A DNA stretch of 42,810 bases. Source: Acidobacteriota bacterium (lineage in GTDB: Bacteria > Acidobacteriota > Vicinamibacteria > Vicinamibacterales > 2-12-FULL-66-21). The stretch is taken from contig QHWT01000065.1 in the NCBI GenBank assembly GCA_003222675.1, positions 3,438 through 46,247 of the forward strand, given 5' to 3'. The notes below the pieces were generated by a model, which worked only from the letters and a program-made list of their open reading frames with translations, searched no databases and had not been told where the DNA came from. Numbering within the stretch: the first letter of the stretch is position 1; each line of letters starts with the position of its first letter. Below are positions 33,201-39,567 of this stretch, piece by piece. Position numbers and translations under genes: made by a program.

Positions 33201-36200
33201 TCGGTGCCAGGTCGACGGTGCCGCCGATTTGCGATCCGGGCGACAACACTGCCCTCAGGCCGTCGCGCGCGTAGTCGTTGCCCAGTATCCCGGATGCCGG
33301 GATCACGAGCGGCGTCTGGAAGTCCACCTGATATACGCCGTCGTTCTGCGCGAACGGCGCGTCGCCGAGTGTCTCGCTCGACAGGCCGAGGTTCCAGCGG
33401 CTCGCGTGCGAGCTGATGATGGTCAGCCTCGCGCCGCCATTGAGCGCCGCTCCTCCTTCACGCGCGGTGACGCACGGATCGAAGTTCGCCGCCGGAATCG
33501 ACGTCTGACCCGGGCATTCCGGAATGAGGATGCCGTTCCGGAAGATCTGGAAGGACGTGTAATCCTCGCCCGGCAGCAACAGCGTGCTATTAATCGTGAA
33601 CGCCAGCCGGAGCGGCGAGGCAAGCGAGGTGTTCAGCTCCGTGCCGTCGGGATTGAGCACGGTGATGTTCACCTGCTGGTTGAGGAACGTATAGCCGCTC
33701 GGCGGCTGCGATCCGGCGATGACGCCCTGCGCGATCCGAATCGTCGCGGCCGTCGGCGACGTCACGGAGCTCGCCAGCGGGTCCCTGGACGTGACGTCGC
33801 CGCCGGTGCTCACCGTGCCGCCGCCGTTCACCGCCTGCGCAACCGCCTTGATCGCGACGGTGATCGTCACGGTGGCGGGGTTGCCGACCGCGTTGAAGTG
33901 ATCGACCGCAGCGTATGTGAACTGATCGATCCCGAGGAAGTCCGCGTTCGGCGCGTAGTCGAGCGATCCGTCGCTATTGAGGGTCAGCGTGCCGCTTGCC
34001 GGTCCACTCACGAGCTGCGCGTGGAGCGGCGCGGTGTCTTCGACCTCGACATCGTGGTCGTTGGCGAGCACGCCACGCGCGTCGACGTGCAGCGGATGGT
34101 CGAGAACAGCGGTGTACGCATCGGCCTCGGTGATTGGCGCGTCGTTCACCTGGGTCACCTGCAACGTGACGGTGGCCGGATCGCTGGACGCCTGCCCGTC
34201 TGACGCGCGATACGTGAACTGGTCTGGACCGGCGTAATTCGGGTTCGGCGCATACGTGAACGCGCCGCTGGAGCTGAGCGCGAGCACACCGTGCGCGGGC
34301 AGCGTCACGAGCGCCGCCGAGAGCGGATCGTTCTCGAAGTCGGAGTCGTTCCGCAGAATGCCCGTCGCGGACGGCACGATCAACGTCGTGTCCTCAGCGA
34401 TGGAATAGAAGTCGTTGTTCGCGACCGGCGGAATGTTGCCGAACCGCACGTCGATGGATACGGCGGCCGAGGACGTCAACAGGCCGTCGCTGACGGTGTA
34501 CACGAACGAGTCAGGCCCGCTGTAGTTCGCGGCGGGCGTGTAGCGGACCGATCCGTCGAAGTTGACCAGCACAGCGCCGTGCGCCGCAGGTTCGGCCGCG
34601 ACGACTTCGAGTGCGTCGTTATCCGCGTCGGTGTCGTTGGCGACCAGGCTGCCCGGCCCTGTCGCCGGCAACGTGACCGTCCCGTTCTCCGGAACGATGA
34701 TGCTGTCATTCACCGCGACGGGCGCCTGACCCGTGCTGATGATGACGTCATCGAGATCCGGCGTGACGTTCGGATCCGTCGTGGCGAGCACCGCGCGGTA
34801 TTGAACATAGCGCGAGCTCAGCGCGAGCGGTCCGGGCGCCGCCATTAACTGCCACGCCGACCAGGTGCCGTCGTCGGCCTCCGGCGTGCTGCCGGTACGG
34901 ATGCTGATCGCGATGCTCGTTCCCGGCGGCGTATTCGCCTTCCACTGCATGCTGCGCCAATCGACGATGGCATTCGCATCGAAGACACGCGAGTGGAACT
35001 CGCCGGACGCGGCGTAAGGTGCGAGGCGCATCCAGTCGATCACGACGTTGCCGCCGAAGACGCTGAAGTCGCTCGCGGCGAGGGGCCGCATCGGGCCGGG
35101 GACCACGAGGTTGTGCGTCGCGACGACCGCGCCGTCGACCGAGTACACAACGCTCGAGCCGTTCCAGTCGATCGTGTACCTGTGCGGGACGCCCAGGAAC
35201 CCATTGCCGAGCGGCGTGTCAATGCTGCCGTTGTTGAGGCCCGTATTGGTGCGCGCGGTCAGCATCCCGCCGGACAACGTGCTGAAAATCGCCCACTGCG
35301 GCGCCGGTCCCGAGAAGTCCTGCGCGAACCCGGAGTGCTGGAACGCGTCTCCGGTGAACGTCGCGATGAACTCGAGCCGGTGCCCGGGCGTCAGGTGCCA
35401 CGCTTCCTGGCAGGTGCCGTTCACGTCCTCGCACGTTCCAAGCCGCGATCCGTCGACGAGGACCACGCCGTTGCCGACGAATGCCGCGCCCCCATCGGCA
35501 TACGGCACGTCCAGCCATCCGGAGGCCAGCGCGGATCCGGAGAACTCGGTCCCGGCGGCGGGCGCGAGGATCACTTCGCCGTCTGCGGTTTCTGACGTAT
35601 AGGTGCTGCTGCCGGCGCCCGCGTTGAAATCGGGCGCTGATGTGTCGCGCAGCGTCGGGCCGGGCACGGTGACGCTCGGCGCCGCGATGTTGGCCTCGTT
35701 GCCCGAACGATCGACCGAGATGACGCGGTAGTAGTAGGTCGTGTTCGGCGTCAGGCCGGAGACCGCGATGCTGTGCTGCGCGACGAATGTGCCGACATTG
35801 ATCGTCTGGGTTCCTGGAGGCAGCGTCGATGTGCTCGAGAGGATCGCCGGATCCGTGGCGTACTGGATCTTTGACGTAGCCTCCTCGTCGGTTGTCCAGG
35901 TGATCGTGACGCGCGAGCTGTCGACGACGGTCGCCTTGACGCGCGAGATGACCGGCGCCGTGGAATCATCGAGCGTTGGCGCGAAGACGACGTCAACCCA
36001 GTAGTTGGTCGCGTTGAAGGTGTTGATCGGGAACGCCGATACGCCGTACACGAACAACCCATTGCCGCCTCCCGCCGCGCTCGTCGGCGCGTGCAGCGGC
36101 GGTGAATCGACCGGAGCGTTCCCGAAGTACCCGCCATCAGCCGCGTACGACCCCACGTTCGTGTGATACGAGACGACGTAGGTGGTGTTGGCCGTGATCT

Positions 36201-38454
36201 GCACGGGATTCGAGAAGCTCGCCTGCTGCCATCCGGAGCCCGTCTCGCTGCCGAAGGTGACGCTCGCCAGTCGTGTGCCGTCCATCGACCAGAGATTGCC
36301 GATATGCGTGCCGGTGTTCGCCGTGCTCTTGTAGAACCGGACACCGGTGATGAATCCAGCGATGTCGCTGAAGAACTTCGTCCCGAGCTCGACGGCATTG
36401 CTGTCGGCGGCCGATGGAACGGCCGGGACGCTCGCAGAACGCCAGAGGCTCGTGCACGGGCACGCGCCAGCGACAATCGACACAGTGATTCCGGCGCCCG
36501 CACCCTCGACGTTTCCGCTATCGTCGAACGCCCGCGAGCGGATGTTTGCCGTGCCGGGCGAGCCCGCTGACCATTCGTACGTCCACACGCCCGAGGTCTG
36601 GAGATTGGCTGTGTGCCACGTCGCGCCGTTGTCGACCGACACTTCAACGCCGGCGACCGTGCCGCCGCCGTTCTCGACCGCCGTGCCGCTGATCGATATG
36701 CGCGTGCCGCTCTCCACGGACGAACCAGCCGCCGGTGACACGATCGTGGACGTCGGCGCGAAAATGTCGGCGGACATCGAGGCCGTGACGAGCGGGCGGT
36801 TGGGATTGGCGCCTGTCTGCAACGTGCGCGGCTGCGCGCCCATGTCCGCCAGCAGGTTCACCGTGGCCTGCTGCATCGCCTGATCCGCCGGTATATCCGG
36901 CGTTCGATCGTGAATGGAGTCGAGACCCCATGACCACTGCACGGTGCCGGCGCCGAAGACGAGCGCGCCGCTGTTGTGCCGATAGATGGTCAGGCTGTGA
37001 GTTGCCGTGCCCTGGGCGACATTGATGCCAAAGTCGACGACCCGCTCGGGGACCACCAGCGTGGTCGTTGACATGCGCACGAGACCCGAGGGAAGCGCCC
37101 CGTTGTCGATCACCTCGTCCCACTCGTAACCAAGGCTCTCCACGGACGTGCGGTAGCCCGTCGTATCCGTGGGCGCCAGGTCTGCCACTCCCGTGTTGCG
37201 CCAGAAACGCAGACCGGCCATCGAGGCCGGAACATGGATCCGATCGCTGCAGCAGTTGACGGTCCAGAGCTGCCCGGTCAGCGCGTTCTCCGGATTCCCG
37301 CCGCCGACCGCGGGGAACCGGGGATCGCGCCACGTGCCGGTCCAAGGGTTGGATGGATTGGGATCGACACGGTTGCCTTGCCCGAACGTTTCCTTGTAGC
37401 TGACGAGCGTGCGGAAGCTGGTGTTGAATCCGTCAATCGATGACTCGTAGCGCGTCTTCCAGAACATCTCGTTGCCGCTGAAGAACGCGAGGTTGATGCC
37501 CGAGTTGCGCGCGCTCTCGACGTGCGCGCGCTGCGCCGCCGACCAATACTCGTCGTGGCCGACCGAGAAGAACGCCTTCGGACGGTGCGAGCTCGTCAAC
37601 CCGATAGCCGGGTTCACGCCGAAACGATCGGTGTCCACGCCGGTCCAGTACTTGACGTCGTAGCCGTTGGCTTCGAGCCACCGCACCATCGGATACTCAG
37701 CGTTGAACAGAAAGCTCTGGGGATCGTGCGCGCGCGTGTCGAACGGGCGGTTGTAGCTCACCTTGCCCGCGCGTGCCGGACAGTTGTACCGGCCTGCGCT
37801 GCTGTCCAGCGGCGCGCCGCAGTAAAGGCTGTTGCCGCCGTACTGGTTGTAGGCCTGCCACGTCGTATCCGACGTCTGGAACAGAATCTCCGATGTGCGC
37901 GAGTCGTCGCGCACGATGAAATAGATATGGCTCGAGGCGTTCAGGTCGTCGCTGCGCGACAGCTTCGCGACGAAGATGCCGGAGGTGACGCCCGTGGTAT
38001 CCCACGACCCGGTGACCGCCCACGTACCGCAGTCGACCAGTCCTGAGGCGGCGTCGGTCGCACACGCGGGCTGGGCCTGTGCTGCAGCGACTTCAGCGGC
38101 CGTCGGCGCGACCGTCGCGACCTTGCGCGCGCCGAAGCCCTGGTAATAGCCAAGCCGATAGACGTCGATGATGAACCCGGGTGCGCTTGTCTTGACCTTG
38201 AACGAGACGACACTCCCCGCGTTGACGCTGATGTCCGTCGCGAATCCCTGCAACGTGGGATCGCCGGCGCCCTGGATGTCCCATTCGCTCTGAGGACTGC
38301 CCGCAAGGCTGTTCTCCGTCACGATTGGATTGCTGTTCGCCTGCGCCTCCACTGTCGGGCGTATCGAACCGCCGCCTGCGAGGAGGGCGGCGACACTGAA
38401 TGCGGCGAATACGCGAATCGCGGCCCGTCGGGTCAAGCGGTTCATCATCTCCAT
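27262..38454 (-). CDS. Giant multidomain secreted protein (DMFase-beta-like, DUF4082, Ig/cadherin-like, 11 x 110-aa repeat, Calx-beta)
   Basis: About 3,730 residues. The N-terminus has a signal peptide with a twin-arginine-like TRRAAIRVF. Domains in order (coding positions): N,N-dimethylformamidase beta-subunit-like domain (38330-36830) with GHDEYWS and SGNEMFWKTRYE; an Ig-like domain (36765-36490); DUF4082 (36456-35980); fibronectin-III-like (35975-35655); a laminin-G-like module (35635-34740); three Ig/cadherin-like domains (34725-33855); a ~165-residue unique segment; two more Ig-like domains (33365-32800); eleven 110-residue repeats (32799-29173); three Calx-beta domains (29175-28165); a second laminin-G-like module to the end. 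The architecture suggests a cell-surface or released adhesin or enzyme scaffold. No LPxTG, RTX or autotransporter end is visible. The start is uncertain: ATGs at 38454, 38448 and 38445 and a GTG at 38496 are all plausible. Confidence 0.9.
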   Translation of the reverse strand: MEMMNRLTRRAAIRVFAAFSVAALLAGGGSIRPTVEAQANSNPIVTENSLAGSPQSEWDIQGAGDPTLQGFATDISVNAGSVVSFKVKTSAPGFIIDVYRLGYYQGFGARKVATVAPTAAEVAAAQAQPACATDAASGLVDCGTWAVTGSWDTTGVTSGIFVAKLSRSDDLNASSHIYFIVRDDSRTSEILFQTSDTTWQAYNQYGGNSLYCGAPLDSSAGRYNCPARAGKVSYNRPFDTRAHDPQSFLFNAEYPMVRWLEANGYDVKYWTGVDTDRFGVNPAIGLTSSHRPKAFFSVGHDEYWSAAQRAHVESARNSGINLAFFSGNEMFWKTRYESSIDGFNTSFRTLVSYKETFGQGNRVDPNPSNPWTGTWRDPRFPAVGGGNPENALTGQLWTVNCCSDRIHVPASMAGLRFWRNTGVADLAPTDTTGYRTSVESLGYEWDEVIDNGALPSGLVRMSTTTLVVPERVVDFGINVAQGTATHSLTIYRHNSGALVFGAGTVQWSWGLDSIHDRTPDIPADQAMQQATVNLLADMGAQPRTLQTGANPNRPLVTASMSADIFAPTSTIVSPAAGSSVESGTRISISGTAVENGGGTVAGVEVSVDNGATWHTANLQTSGVWTYEWSAGSPGTANIRSRAFDDSGNVEGAGAGITVSIVAGACPCTSLWRSASVPAVPSAADSNAVELGTKFFSDIAGFITGVRFYKSTANTGTHIGNLWSMDGTRLASVTFGSETGSGWQQASFSNPVQITANTTYVVSYHTNVGSYAADGGYFGNAPVDSPPLHAPTSAAGGGNGLFVYGVSAFPINTFNATNYWVDVVFAPTLDDSTAPVISRVKATVVDSSRVTITWTTDEEATSKIQYATDPAILSSTSTLPPGTQTINVGTFVAQHSIAVSGLTPNTTYYYRVISVDRSGNEANIAAPSVTVPGPTLRDTSAPDFNAGAGSSTYTSETADGEVILAPAAGTEFSGSALASGWLDVPYADGGAAFVGNGVVLVDGSRLGTCEDVNGTCQEAWHLTPGHRLEFIATFTGDAFQHSGFAQDFSGPAPQWAIFSTLSGGMLTARTNTGLNNGSIDTPLGNGFLGVPHRYTIDWNGSSVVYSVDGAVVATHNLVVPGPMRPLAASDFSVFGGNVVIDWMRLAPYAASGEFHSRVFDANAIVDWRSMQWKANTPPGTSIAISIRTGSTPEADDGTWSAWQLMAAPGPLALSSRYVQYRAVLATTDPNVTPDLDDVIISTGQAPVAVNDSIIVPENGTVTLPATGPGSLVANDTDADNDALEVVAAEPAAHGAVLVNFDGSVRYTPAANYSGPDSFVYTVSDGLLTSSAAVSIDVRFGNIPPVANNDFYSIAEDTTLIVPSATGILRNDSDFENDPLSAALVTLPAHGVLALSSSGAFTYAPNPNYAGPDQFTYRASDGQASSDPATVTLQVTQVNDAPITEADAYTAVLDHPLHVDARGVLANDHDVEVEDTAPLHAQLVSGPASGTLTLNSDGSLDYAPNADFLGIDQFTYAAVDHFNAVGNPATVTITVAIKAVAQAVNGGGTVSTGGDVTSRDPLASSVTSPTAATIRIAQGVIAGSQPPSGYTFLNQQVNITVLNPDGTELNTSLASPLRLAFTINSTLLLPGEDYTSFQIFRNGILIPECPGQTSIPAANFDPCVTAREGGAALNGGARLTIISSHASRWNLGLSSETLGDAPFAQNDGVYQVDFQTPLVIPASGILGNDYARDGLRAVLSPGSQIGGTVDLAPSGAFTFTPNAGACGSASFKYTATDGTTSSNEATVSILIDCLPRTGDDTVTVLEDSGTSTITVLSNDMDPDPGQTLTITSVSTAAHGAVAIVGSGMAVSYAPVPNYFGADSFTYTVSDGRGGAATGTVFVNVLGINDVPSFTKGANQSVNEDAGSQSVAGWAINASAGPANESQLLDYIVTNDNNTLFAAQPAIGSDGTLTYTPAADANGSAAVTVRIHDDGGVANGGVDTSAPQTFTITINPINDAPSFTKGADQSVNEDAGAQSISNWATNINAGPANETGQAVNFIVTSNNPSLFAAQPAIAADGTLTYTPAADANGSALITVRLHDNGGTASGGIDTGAAETFAIGIGHVNDAPSFTKGADRIALEDAAAQTILSWATDISRGPADESGQALNFIVTNNANALFAVQPAIAADGTLTFTPAVNANGAATVTVQLHDDGGIADGGVDTSAAQTFTISITPVNDVPSFLKGANQSASEDAGAQSVAGWATGISAGPANESTQALNFIVSNDAAALFAVQPAVAVDGTLTYTPAANASGAATVTVRVHDDGGVANGGVDTSAPQTFTITVNPVNDAPSFTKGADQVVLEDAAAQTVANWATNISAGAADESSQVLNFVVSNDANALFAVQPAIATDGTLRFTPAANANGSATVIVRLHDDGGIASGGVDTSAPQTFTITVTAVNDAPSFVEGANQSANEDAGAQGVAGWATAISTGPGNESAQALNFIVSNDANALFAVQPAIAVDGTLTYTPAANVNGSATVTVRAHDNGGIAAGGVDTSAAQTFTITINPVNDAPSFTKGANQTVLEDASAQTIAAWATGISTGPADESAQALNFLVSSDNAALFAVQPTIAANGTLAFTPAANANGSATVTVRLHDDGGIAGGGVDTSAAQTFTITVTAVNDVPSFVKGANQSANEDAGAQSVAGWASSISAGASNESAQALNFIVSNDANALFAVQPAIAANGTLTYTPAANVNGSATVTVRIHDDGGVANGGFDTSAPQTFTVTINAVNDAPSFVKGADQAVLEDAAAQTIVGWASGISAGPANESAQALNFQVSSDNAALFTVQPAIAANGTLTYTPAPNANGSATVTVRLHDDGGVANGGVDTSAPQTFTIAITAINDVPSFVKGANQTVSEDAGAQSIAGWATAVSAGPANESAQALNFIVTNSANALFSVQPAIAADGTLTFTPAANANGSATVTVQVHDNGGVANGGVDTSAAQTFTITVTSLNDAPSFVKGSDQTWQVDTGAQTIAGWATGLSAGPSDESGQALNFIVSNNNNALFAVQPAIAPNGTLTYTTTTSVTGSAVVTVQLHDNGGTANGGADTSAAQTFTITINPKPSLSIDHPSVYEGNSGQTPMVFNVTMSAASPVTVTVHYASQPGTAATPKDYITTSGNLTFAPGDVSKPVTVMIVGETTKERDETLAVVLSAPVNATIGNSQGLGTILDDDTTPRMQATSTSMTEGTGGQKNMTFAVAPTNANQEPMTVDYVTVADPTTTTREGVDFVPVTGTITFPSESTDPVLINVPVVGDTRHERTQRVFLKLLNPVESVVGADGIGDIEDDDPVPSITVSDVTIGAATSGTINAVLTVTLSNDTSDIVTVSYSTGDNTAVAGSDYTPASGVLTFQPGETSHVITLVINPENYAALIKSFLLNLSAALNANLTKSQATVTVTPPQAWVTSTSTDFLSGTVDAGAAVVQTANGEITLKPTAGAEFFGAALPAGWTSTALVTGGSSAVGNGVATVEGAALVSAAAFAPGRTLEFSATFASTASQNVGFGSSAMVAPFAMFGVKADGKLYARSVTSAKTLETPIAGNWFGAPHRFRIDWTAVSVIYWIDGTKVATQLLTFASTVTLRPAILDLAVGDGAVKVDWIRMTPYALTGTYTSPVYDAGSTVAWQRLFYVSDLASLLSSGVTIEVRTGDTAAPDATWTPFNAVPNAGQIGTSSRYAQYRVTLTTSVVSSTPVVKEVALVYVK
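29173..32799 (-). repeat. Tandem array of eleven 330-bp coding repeats
   Basis: Units begin at 32799, 32472, 32142, 31812, 31482, 31152, 30822, 30492, 30162, 29832 and 29502 (minus strand). Spacing is exactly 330 bp except the first (327). Each starts NDAPSF or NDVPSF and contains LFAVQPAI, DGTLTYTPAAN and GGVDTSAxQTFTI. Units 3-10 alternate between LEDAAAQT (odd) and EDAGAQS-type (even) versions, giving a 660-bp higher-order period. Confidence 0.92.
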
Positions 38455-38758
38455 CGGTTTATGACTCAGCGACTTACGGACGCTGCGCGCGTACACACGT
38501 GTCGCGTCTCCGTGTGCGCAGCTGTCTCGTGGGTTGTGGCGACGGGTTACGGATGGCTGAACAGCAACGAACGGTCCAGCTGTGGGGAGACTGTCTGGGG
38601 TTGTCCGCTACCAAGCAGATAACGGCTGCTGCACAGTAGAGATAGGGCGGATCGGGCGGGTCTGGAGTTCACACGATCGGGCGGGCGCGAAGCGTCGCGG
38701 CGCAGAGAAAAGTACCCGCAGTTGTCAGACCTAAGTTCGCGTTCCCGGCGACTTCAAG

Positions 38759-38864
38759 CGCGCTGGGGCGTTGGGGGCAGTGGGGTCGGGGCATTGCGGT
38801 CAGATCTCGATTTCCATTTCAAATCGAAAATCGAGATCTGTCCCCCAAGGGAGGCCCCAGCGCG
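38759..38864. repeat. 106-bp nested palindromic element
   Basis: Outer arms CGCGCTGGGGC (38759-38769) and GCCCCAGCGCG (38854-38864) are exact complements. Inner arms CAGATCTCGATTT (38801-38813) and AAATCGAGATCTG (38828-38840) are also exact. Between them are GGGG and CCCCC runs that also pair. The nested symmetry fits a small mobile palindrome or a folded RNA. Confidence 0.7.
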
Positions 38865-39032
38865 AGCGAGCGCGCCGCCGGCGAACGATTTAATGCGTTG
38901 ATCAGAGGCGCGGAAAAAGGAAGGGCGTTACAAGCCGTGGCATTCGCCACGCGCCGATGATGACGCCGCGAACGGCGCCATCGTGAGTCGGCTCGGCGAC
39001 CTCGGTCGGCGAGACCACCAGGAAAGCGCGAT

Positions 39033-39052
39033 GCCGGGTCTAAAGACCCGGC
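39033..39052. terminator. GCCGGGTC-TAAA-GACCCGGC palindrome after small gene A
   Basis: A perfect 8-bp stem with a TAAA loop, 10 nt past the stop of the minus-strand small gene. It is absent from the otherwise matching flank of the paralog at 26237. It may act as a terminator or be an inserted palindromic repeat. No T-run follows. Confidence 0.5.
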
Positions 39053-39062
39053 CTATTTACAA

Positions 39063-39296
39063 TCATACGCAGCCGTACCTGGTCTGCGCCGCGTCGATCG
39101 CTTTCTGCAACAGCGCTCTCAGATACGCATTGGTGACGTAAGCGAGCGCGTCTTCTGCCTTGTCGAGGGCGGCGCAGATCTGATCGTTCGTCGGCGGCGT
39201 GAAGACGCCGTCAGACGCGCTGACCGCCGTCACCATACCGGATGCCATGACCACCGCGAGAGCCAGAGCCGAGACACGGTTGCGCAGGTTTCGCAT
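39063..39296 (-). CDS. Small secreted two-cysteine protein, MRNLRNR family (copy A)
   Basis: A 77-residue protein with GGAGG 6 nt before the ATG. Signal peptide MRNLRNRVSALALAVVMASG; mature part SDGVFTPPTNDQICAALDKA then EDALAYVTNAYLRALLQKAI and DAAQTRYGCV. It is close to the 81-residue copy B (shared QIC, KAE.ALAYVTN, ALLQKAIDAAQ). The two cysteines could form one disulfide holding a helical pair. It lies between the two giant genes, 271 bp downstream of one and upstream of the other, on the same strand. Unrecognised family. Confidence 0.82.
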   Translation of the reverse strand: MRNLRNRVSALALAVVMASGMVTAVSASDGVFTPPTNDQICAALDKAEDALAYVTNAYLRALLQKAIDAAQTRYGCV

Positions 39297-39497
39297 ATTT
39301 CCTCCAAGTGACCGTTTGAATGGGTTAGTAATGACGGCCGGCGTGTGTTGCTCGCGACCGGTGCCCGTCAGTGCACGATGTTCGCCAGGGGTGCGATCGG
39401 AAAACGGTTCGAAATGGGCGAATTTCTCTGCCGCGCCGGCGACGTTTTTTCAGAAGTTCTCGGTGCGGCGGACTTTTTTGCATCAACCGGGTTACTC

Positions 39498-39530
39498 GCT
39501 ACGCGCCGGGCCTGCCTCCCGGCGCGTAGC
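39498..39530. terminator. 13-bp perfect hairpin downstream of the second giant gene
   Basis: GCTACGCGCCGGG (39498-39510) pairs exactly with CCCGGCGCGTAGC (39518-39530) over a 7-nt loop. It starts about 38 nt after the stop of the minus-strand giant gene, so it is well placed to end that transcript. No T-run follows it. Confidence 0.55.
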
Positions 39531-39567
39531 CCTCCTGCCCGCCGACTTCCCACCGTCCGCCGAAGTC

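Larger units (their letters stand above)
38497..39062. other. 566-bp region upstream of the giant gene
   Basis: Holds the 5' region of the giant gene, a 106-bp palindromic element (38759-38864), a short conserved hairpin (38937-38950) belonging to the segmental duplication, and the GCCGGGTC palindrome at 39033-39052. No protein-coding frame looks genuine. No clear promoter was found. Confidence 0.5.
38936..39487. repeat. Segmental duplication, copy 1 (contains the 77-residue MRNLRNR gene)
   Basis: Pairs with 26141-26657. It differs mainly by an extra ~27-30 bp around the GCCGGGTC-TAAA-GACCCGGC palindrome just after the small gene's stop. The boundaries are approximate because the alignment was made by eye. 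Confidence 0.65.

Noticed and set aside
27262-38454. The giant protein as an RTX toxin or autotransporter
   Set aside because: No GGxGxD nonapeptide repeats, no barrel and no type I secretion genes are present in the window.
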